DNA from: an uncultured Clostridium sp.
GTDB lineage: Bacteria > Bacillota > Clostridia > Oscillospirales > Acutalibacteraceae
Assembly (NCBI GenBank): GCA_902471875.1
Contig: CABRLN010000034.1
Span: forward strand, 1 to 18,843
DNA length: 18,843 nt
Direction of reading: 5' to 3'
Below the pieces are notes generated by a model. That model ran no database searches, was not told where the DNA came from, and saw nothing but the letters and a program-made list of their open reading frames with translations. Position numbers and translations under genes: made by a program. The first letter of the stretch is position 1. The number at the start of each line of letters is the position of its first letter. This document shows, one piece after another, positions 13,850 through 18,843 of the stretch.

Positions 13850-14713
13850 ATGAATGTTATTGAAGTGAAAAATTTATCATATAAATACGGCATAGGTACA
13901 CCCTTTGAAAAAACAGCAGTAAATAATGTATCTTTTACTATTAATGAGGGAGAGATTGTAGGCGTTATTGGTCACACCGGTTCAGGTAAGTCGACCCTTG
14001 TGCAAATGCTTAATGGTCTTATAAAGCCAACAGACGGAAGAATACTGCTTGAGGGCAATGATATTTGGCAAGATCCTAAAAAAATACGAAATGTCAGGTT
14101 TAAGGTAGGTATGGTTTTTCAGTACCCTGAATATCAACTTTTTGAAGAAACTGTTGCCAAAGATATTGCCTATGGTCCAATAAATATGGAATTGTCTGAG
14201 GATGAAATTAAAAATAGAGTTACAGCAGCCGCACAATTTGCAGGACTTAATAAGGAGCTTTTAAAAAAGTCTCCCTTTGACCTTTCAGGGGGTGAAAAAC
14301 GCCGTGCCGCTATTGCAGGTGTAATTGCTATGGATCCTCAGGTTCTTATTTTGGACGAACCTACGGCAGGGCTTGACCCAATGGGAAGAGAGGCATTACT
14401 TGCCCGCATTGAAAGTTATCACAGAAAGAAAAAAAATACTATTTTGTTGGTATCTCACAGTATGGAGGATATTGCAAAAATATCAGACCGTGTTCTTGTA
14501 ATGAACAACGGAAAAATGGAATTTTTAGATACACCTCACAATGTTTTTGCAAAGGGTGAACAATTGAAAAATATGGGATTAAAAATTCCGCAAATTACAC
14601 AAATTTTAAACGCACTTGCCGACAGCGGCTTTAATGTAAGGCGCGGAGTGCTGACTGTAGAAGAAGCTGTTAATCAGTTATTACCGTTGCTGAATAAGGA
14701 GGAACAAGCTTGA
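13850..14713 (+). CDS. ecfA2: ECF transporter ATPase EcfA2
   Basis: The second ATPase of the energy-coupling factor module; it pairs with EcfA1 on EcfT. The protein has 287 residues, with Walker A GHTGSGKST (41-49), Q-loop Gln91, signature LSGGE (145-149), catalytic Asp169-Glu170 and switch His203. The ATG at 13850 is chosen over the in-frame TTG at 13841 because AAAGG (13835-13839) is properly spaced only for the ATG. The stop TGA overlaps the TTG start of ecfT. Confidence 0.93.
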   Translation: MNVIEVKNLSYKYGIGTPFEKTAVNNVSFTINEGEIVGVIGHTGSGKSTLVQMLNGLIKPTDGRILLEGNDIWQDPKKIRNVRFKVGMVFQYPEYQLFEETVAKDIAYGPINMELSEDEIKNRVTAAAQFAGLNKELLKKSPFDLSGGEKRRAAIAGVIAMDPQVLILDEPTAGLDPMGREALLARIESYHRKKKNTILLVSHSMEDIAKISDRVLVMNNGKMEFLDTPHNVFAKGEQLKNMGLKIPQITQILNALADSGFNVRRGVLTVEEAVNQLLPLLNKEEQA

Positions 14714-15525
14714 TTAAGGATATTACATTAGGACAGTTTTTTCCGGGTAATTCAGTTATTCATAAAATTGACCCAAGGGTAAAAATACTTTTGATAATTG
14801 CATATATTGTTTTTTTATTTGTCACAACAAATTTTGTTTCACTTGGGTTTATGACATTAGTTGTAATTGCTGTAGTGTTTCTTACAAAAATCCCGATTAA
14901 AATGTATGTAAAGGGTTTAAAGGCTATTATGTTTATTATACTGTTTACTTCTGTGCTAAATATTTTTTACGGCACAGGTCAGCCTATATGGCAATGGGGA
15001 TTTTTGAAAATAACATTAAACGGAATCAGCAATGCAATATTTATTTCAATAAGAATTGTAGCACTTATTTTTGTAAGCTGTGTGCTTACCTACACTACAT
15101 CTCCTACCGATTTAACAGATGCCCTTGAAAGACTTATGAAGCCCTTAACGGTGTTTCATATTAAGGTGCATGAAATTGCAATGATGATGACTATTGCACT
15201 GCGTTTTGTACCAACCTTGCTTGAAGAAACAGACAAAATTATGAGTGCACAAAAGGCACGCGGTGCCAATATGGACAGCGGTGGTTTAATAAAAAGAATA
15301 AAGGCTATGGTGCCTGTGCTGGTACCACTGTTTGTTTCAGCTTTTAACAGGGCTTACGAGCTTGCAGTAGCAATGGAATGCCGCTGTTACCGTGGCGGAA
15401 ACGGCAGAACCCGAATGAAGGTTTTGCATATGAGCAAAAATGATGTTGCAGCAATGGTTGTATCAGCATTAGTTTTATCAGGAGTGATATTATGCAATGT
15501 AATGTTTGGAATAATAAAGAAGTAA
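14710..15525 (+). CDS. ecfT: ECF transporter transmembrane protein EcfT (TTG start)
   Basis: EcfT is the membrane scaffold that couples the two ATPases to substrate-binding S-components. The protein has 271 residues. Hydrophobic segments lie at about 24-42, 45-60, 70-86, 106-128 and 245-268, with a long helical coupling part between. The two conserved coupling motifs are seen: QKARGA (181-186) and AMECRCYRGG (221-230), the Ala-Arg-Gly type sites that dock in the ATPase grooves. The TTG start overlaps the ecfA2 stop (TTGA) and has AAGGAGGA about seven bases upstream. Confidence 0.94.
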   Translation: MIKDITLGQFFPGNSVIHKIDPRVKILLIIAYIVFLFVTTNFVSLGFMTLVVIAVVFLTKIPIKMYVKGLKAIMFIILFTSVLNIFYGTGQPIWQWGFLKITLNGISNAIFISIRIVALIFVSCVLTYTTSPTDLTDALERLMKPLTVFHIKVHEIAMMMTIALRFVPTLLEETDKIMSAQKARGANMDSGGLIKRIKAMVPVLVPLFVSAFNRAYELAVAMECRCYRGGNGRTRMKVLHMSKNDVAAMVVSALVLSGVILCNVMFGIIKK

Positions 15526-16262
15526 GAAATTTTCTTATTACAATTTCATACAACGGCAGTAAGTATCACGGTTGGCAAATTCAAAGCAATGCTTTGGCTG
15601 TACAGCAGGTTTTTCAGCAGGCTCTTGAGTCGGTTATTCAAAAAACTTACTACGAGCTTAAGGGATGTTCTCGTACAGACAGTGGTGTACATGCCAATAT
15701 GTATTGTATAAGCCTTAAAATGTGTCACAGCATACCATGCCACCGTCTTCAAACTGCTTTGAACAGGTTTTTGCCCCTTGACATTGCAGTGCTAAATGTG
15801 GAAGAAAAGCCTATTGATTTTCATGCACGCTATAGCTGCAAAAGTAAGGAATATATTTATAAAATATGGAACAATCCAGTTAGGAATCCTTTTTTAGACG
15901 GGCTTGCATATCACTATAAATATCCTATAGATGAAAAGCTTCTTAACAAGGCATGCAAGGCTTATATCGGCAAGCATGACTATACATCTTTTTGTACATT
16001 GGACAACCGTAAAATGGAGGATATGGAACGCAATGTTATAAATTTTATGGTTGAACGTCAGGGAGATATGATTTTATTTACTGTAGAAGCTGACGGATTT
16101 TTATATAATATGGTACGTATAATGGTGGGCACATTAATCAGAATAGCGCAGGAAAAGTTTGCGCCGGATTGTATTGAGGGCATAATAAAAGCAAAAGACA
16201 GGTCAAAGGCAGGTCCTACAGCACCGGCATGCGGGTTGTATCTTAATAAGGTTAATTACTGA
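15492..16262 (+). CDS. truA: tRNA pseudouridine synthase TruA
   Basis: TruA makes pseudouridine at positions 38-40 of the tRNA anticodon arm. The protein has 256 residues. The catalytic aspartate is Asp63 in CSRTDSGVHA; the N-terminal ISYNGSKYHGWQ and the later EADGFLYNMVRIMVGTL block are family hallmarks. The ATG at 15492 is the only good start and has AGGAG eight bases before it. The gene overlaps the end of ecfT by 34 bases, an unusually long but well-supported overlap. The ecfA-ecfT-truA order is common in Firmicutes. Confidence 0.95.
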   Translation: MQCNVWNNKEVRNFLITISYNGSKYHGWQIQSNALAVQQVFQQALESVIQKTYYELKGCSRTDSGVHANMYCISLKMCHSIPCHRLQTALNRFLPLDIAVLNVEEKPIDFHARYSCKSKEYIYKIWNNPVRNPFLDGLAYHYKYPIDEKLLNKACKAYIGKHDYTSFCTLDNRKMEDMERNVINFMVERQGDMILFTVEADGFLYNMVRIMVGTLIRIAQEKFAPDCIEGIIKAKDRSKAGPTAPACGLYLNKVNY

Positions 16263-16377
16263 AATTTATTAAGCAATTAGTCTGGTTATTTAATATGCAT
16301 CATATTTAATTATATATACCGTAATTTAACACAAAGAGTTTATTATGAAATTTACACCATAAGGACAGGTGAGAAGT

Positions 16378-17601
16378 ATGAAAAGGAGAAGAAAAAAAGA
16401 CAGAGAAATGCTCAGCTATGAAGATAAACCTATAGAAGAGTATGAACGTGACGAAAGTAAAAAAAGTAGTAAATCAACCTTGCCAAAAGGTAAAATAAAA
16501 GTAATTGCAGGCATAATTGTTGTACTTGTGGTAATAGTTGCAGGCTTTAGCTTGTGGAAGTATATTGCACCAAGTGCTTTGTCGGGCAGTGTGGCTTCAT
16601 CAAAGGCACAGGGCAGCGGTTATCCTGTAGAAATTGTGGGTAAAACTGTAAACGAAGGCGATACAGGGGTGCTTAACAATAACCTTGCCTATGTAAGTGA
16701 AACGCAGTTTCAGGTAGTTAATTCAAACGGTGGTCTTGTAGTTGATGAAAGATTAAAGTTTACAGCGCCTGCTATGGTGTGTTCAGGTAATTATGCCATT
16801 ATTTATGACAAAGGCGGTGCAGGCTATCAAATTGCAACAGGTTCGGGTATTGCTTACAAGGACAGTGTAGAGGACGAAATTTTTACAGCAACAATAAATA
16901 ATAACGGAGATTATGCAATACTTTCAAAAAAGTCAGGCTATACTGCTAAGCTGACAGTATTCAAAAAAGACCATACACAAAAATATGCTTATTATTTTTC
17001 AGAATGCTACGCAATAGATGTTTCAATTAACAGTGACCTTTCAAAGGCTGTTGTATGTGGTTTAGACGCTTCAGAAGGAAATATAGTTTCAAAGATATAT
17101 GTTCTTGATTTTACAAAAGAAGAGCCTGTTGCAAAAATAGATTTTAAAGGTACAACCATATATGATATTTCTTTTATGAAAAACGGCAACATTGCAGCTG
17201 TAGGTGACACATCGTCTTTAATTATTACCTCTGATTATCAAAGTAAGTATGAATTTACTTATAACGGTTACAATCTTTCAAGTAAGAAAATAGTAGAAGA
17301 CGGAGTTTTTCTTTCGTTGTCACCATTTGAAGACGGTAAAAGCTGTGAGGTGTGGCACATTACTCAAAAGGGAATAACAACAACCACTAAAACAGGGCTT
17401 TCGACAGATTCAATGGATGTACAGGGGAATTGTACAGCTATTTTAAGCAATAATAAAATTACTACTTTTGACACAGCAACCCAAACTACATTAAAAGAGT
17501 ATGATGCAGGAATAGATGCAAAAAATATACTGTTTGCAGACGAAAAAACAGTTTATGTTGTAGGAACAAGTGAAATACGAAAAGTAGATCTTAATCAGTA
17601 A
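16378..17601 (+). CDS. Membrane-anchored DUF5711-like protein
   Basis: This 407-residue protein has a strongly basic start (MKRRRKKDR), an acidic cytoplasmic linker, one transmembrane helix (about 40-61) and a large extracytoplasmic part. The latter is built of repeating short beta strands of the type NGDYAILSKKSG and NNKITTFDTAT, which suggests a beta-propeller. It resembles the DUF5711 family often seen near cvpA in clostridia; the match is from memory and the function is unknown. ATG at 16378 is preferred to the in-frame GTG at 16369 because AGGTGAG lies just before it. No catalytic motif is visible. A sensor or cell-envelope role is possible. Confidence 0.75.
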   Translation: MKRRRKKDREMLSYEDKPIEEYERDESKKSSKSTLPKGKIKVIAGIIVVLVVIVAGFSLWKYIAPSALSGSVASSKAQGSGYPVEIVGKTVNEGDTGVLNNNLAYVSETQFQVVNSNGGLVVDERLKFTAPAMVCSGNYAIIYDKGGAGYQIATGSGIAYKDSVEDEIFTATINNNGDYAILSKKSGYTAKLTVFKKDHTQKYAYYFSECYAIDVSINSDLSKAVVCGLDASEGNIVSKIYVLDFTKEEPVAKIDFKGTTIYDISFMKNGNIAAVGDTSSLIITSDYQSKYEFTYNGYNLSSKKIVEDGVFLSLSPFEDGKSCEVWHITQKGITTTTKTGLSTDSMDVQGNCTAILSNNKITTFDTATQTTLKEYDAGIDAKNILFADEKTVYVVGTSEIRKVDLNQ

Positions 17602-17619
17602 TGTAATACAACTTTGAAA

Positions 17620-17692
17620 AATAGAAGCTTTGTAAATTTGTTATAATTTGCACAACTTCTATTTGTTCACAATTTGATAATTGTATTTTTTA
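17620..17692 (+). terminator. Two hairpins between the DUF5711-like gene and cvpA
   Basis: A long hairpin pairs AATAGAAG (17620-17627) with CTTCTATT (17656-17663). A compact one follows, ACAATT-tgat-AATTGT (17669-17684), leading into a T-run (attttttatt). The second has the form of an intrinsic terminator, although its stem is A-U rich. Its 3' arm and T-run overlap the -35 region of the next promoter. Confidence 0.5.
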
Positions 17693-17709
17693 TTATGATA
17701 TGGTATATT
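17681..17709 (+). promoter_or_regulatory. Promoter of the CvpA-family gene
   Basis: TTGTAT (17681-17686), 17 bases, then TATATT (17704-17709) with an extended -10 TG at 17701-17702. Transcription would start about 22 bases before the gene. A 9-bp perfect inverted repeat (17698-17706 and 17717-17725) covers the -10 box and the start point. Confidence 0.6.
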
Positions 17710-17725
17710 AATTCAAATACCATAT
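17698..17725. repeat. 9-bp inverted repeat over the cvpA promoter
   Basis: ATATGGTAT (17698-17706) and ATACCATAT (17717-17725) are perfect complements around 10 bases. The centre-to-centre distance is 19 bp, close to two helical turns, as for a dimeric repressor site. Alternatively it is a 5' hairpin near the start of the transcript. Confidence 0.5.
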
Positions 17726-17738
17726 TTATGAGGTTTTT

Positions 17739-18470
17739 ATGTTTAGTATGTTTGATTTTATTATGATACTAATTGTATTGGTGTTTGCAGTTGTAGGCTA
17801 TGTGAGGGGGGCAATAAGGTCTGTTCTTTCTTTTGTGGGGGGCATAGTTTCATTTATAATTGCAATTTTCGCAGGGAACCATTTGTCACCTTATATTTAT
17901 GATATGTTTTTTAAACAGTCAATAAATGACAAGGTGGCAGAATCGGTTGACAGTGCACTGCAAAACGGTGCTGGTAGTATAGGCGAGAATGTTACCAATG
18001 CTTTACCTGATTTTTTAAAAGGCTTTGTTGACAGTTCTGATATAATTAATTCTCTGAATTCAGTTACAGGTGAAACTTCACAAGAAATAACTAATGCTGC
18101 TGCTGAGGCTGTTCAGCAAGCAGTTTCACCTATTATTATTTCCATTATCAGTTTGTGCGTTACAATAATTGTGTTTATATTACTTAAAATAATTATAGGA
18201 ATAATTTGCCATTTGGCAGATGTTGTTAATAAAATACCTGTAATAGGAACTGCAAACAGAATAACGGGTGGAGTAATAGGTCTTGTTTACGGAATATTGG
18301 TAGTAATGATGATTATTTTTATAGCTAATGCAATTCCGGGATTAGATGAAAGTGGTTTTAACAATATAAGGGAAAGTTCTTTTTTAGTACATGCTTTTAG
18401 CAATGACAGTACAGAGGATGTTCAGATGTTTGACAGCACTGAAGCGTACTTTAGTACAGAGGGAGAGTAA
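17739..18470 (+). CDS. CvpA-family membrane protein
   Basis: This 243-residue protein belongs to the CvpA (colicin V production) family of small inner-membrane proteins, whose exact role is still unclear. Four hydrophobic segments are visible (about 4-22, 28-47, 131-155 and 176-197). The first pair carries GYVRGAIRSVLSFVGG, and the family hallmark IPVIGTANRITGGVIGLVYG precedes the last helix. The long loop between helices 2 and 3 (50-128) is polar. An acidic, Ser/Thr-rich tail follows. The start follows GAGG. The pgsA-type gene begins eight bases after the stop, so the two probably share a transcript. Confidence 0.85.
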   Translation: MFSMFDFIMILIVLVFAVVGYVRGAIRSVLSFVGGIVSFIIAIFAGNHLSPYIYDMFFKQSINDKVAESVDSALQNGAGSIGENVTNALPDFLKGFVDSSDIINSLNSVTGETSQEITNAAAEAVQQAVSPIIISIISLCVTIIVFILLKIIIGIICHLADVVNKIPVIGTANRITGGVIGLVYGILVVMMIIFIANAIPGLDESGFNNIRESSFLVHAFSNDSTEDVQMFDSTEAYFSTEGE

Positions 18471-18478
18471 GGTTTAGT

Positions 18479-18843
18479 ATGTCTGGTATTGAGGATGAAA
18501 GTATAACGGCTAATAAGGCTAATGATGATGTAAAAAGTTGTAATGTGATTTTTACTGTTCCGAATATTATTTCATTTTTAAGAATAGTATTCATAATACC
18601 GTTTATTATTTTTTTTCAGAAAGCAGAATATATAACAGCTTTCAGTTTTATAGTTTTGTCCGGTATAAGTGATTGTTTAGACGGTTTTTTAGCAAGAAAG
18701 CTTAATCAGGTGTCAGAGCTTGGTAAAATGCTTGACCCTGTGGCTGACAAGTTGACTTTGGTAGCAGTAATAATATGTCTTGGTACTATAATGCCGCCAA
18801 TTGTTCCGTTGGTTGTAGCATTGGTTGCAAAAGATATTTCTAT
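18479..18843 (+). CDS. pgsA: CDP-diacylglycerol-glycerol-3-phosphate phosphatidyltransferase, 5' part
   Basis: PgsA transfers the phosphatidyl group from CDP-diacylglycerol to glycerol 3-phosphate, the committed step to phosphatidylglycerol. The window holds the first 121 codons; the gene runs off the right edge. The CDP-alcohol phosphotransferase signature is complete: Asp65, Asp68-Gly69, Ala72-Arg73, Gly82, Asp86 and Asp90, which coordinate the metal and substrate. The first hydrophobic helix contains the typical VPNIISFLRI segment. About 22 acidic, polar residues precede it, somewhat longer than usual. The ATG follows GGGAG in the end of the CvpA-family gene. Another member of the same superfamily is possible, but this motif and start fit PgsA best. 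Confidence 0.88.
   Translation, partial: MSGIEDESITANKANDDVKSCNVIFTVPNIISFLRIVFIIPFIIFFQKAEYITAFSFIVLSGISDCLDGFLARKLNQVSELGKMLDPVADKLTLVAVIICLGTIMPPIVPLVVALVAKDIS

Overview
The window looks like a chromosomal segment of a low-GC Gram-positive bacterium of the class Clostridia, probably an Oscillospiraceae/Ruminococcaceae-like gut organism. The grounds are AT-rich DNA, strong AGGAGG-type ribosome binding sites, a thiSFGH-tenI operon with a short clostridial ThiF, ECF-transporter genes next to truA, and a DUF5711-like protein next to cvpA. The lineage is inference; no rRNA or other phylogenetic marker was examined.

Region 1 (1-1320) is the accessory part. Two small minus-strand genes share one well-formed promoter: a two-helix membrane protein resembling DUF6232 and a 105-residue protein with a hydrophobic C-terminus. 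They share a short Gly/Asn-rich motif, at the C-terminus of the first and the N-terminus of the second. Next to them lies a 35-codon remnant of the start of feoB, cut off in the GTPase domain just before a perfect 12-bp hairpin. The region therefore appears to be rearranged.

Region 2 (1572-5362) is a thiazole-synthesis operon: promoter, structured leader, thiS, a ThiS-like/ThiF fusion, thiG, thiH and tenI. I see no TPP riboswitch boxes. The leader can form either a U-tailed terminator or a competing bulged hairpin. ThiF appears to start at ATA, and its Shine-Dalgarno lies inside the codons for the ThiS Gly tail. The genes act together: ThiF adenylates ThiS, ThiG builds the thiazole from ThiS-thiocarboxylate and the dehydroglycine made by ThiH, and TenI aromatises the product.

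Region 3 (5419-7928) is one monocistronic gene for a 785-residue secreted protein with about five BIG2-type repeats, one further beta-rich domain and a C-terminal GH24-like lysozyme domain. It has its own promoter and a strong terminator.

Region 4 (7972-11651) holds ruvC-ruvA-ruvB (Holliday-junction resolution) and glmM (peptidoglycan precursor synthesis). Region 5 (11757-16262) holds an RlmI-like methyltransferase, ecfA1, an unusual gap of about 320 bp, then tightly overlapping ecfA2-ecfT-truA. Region 6 (16378-18843) holds a membrane-anchored DUF5711-like protein, a CvpA-family membrane protein with its own promoter inside an inverted repeat, and the 5' part of a pgsA-type phosphatidyltransferase that runs off the window. 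No tRNA, rRNA, CRISPR array, IS element or complete mobile element was seen.
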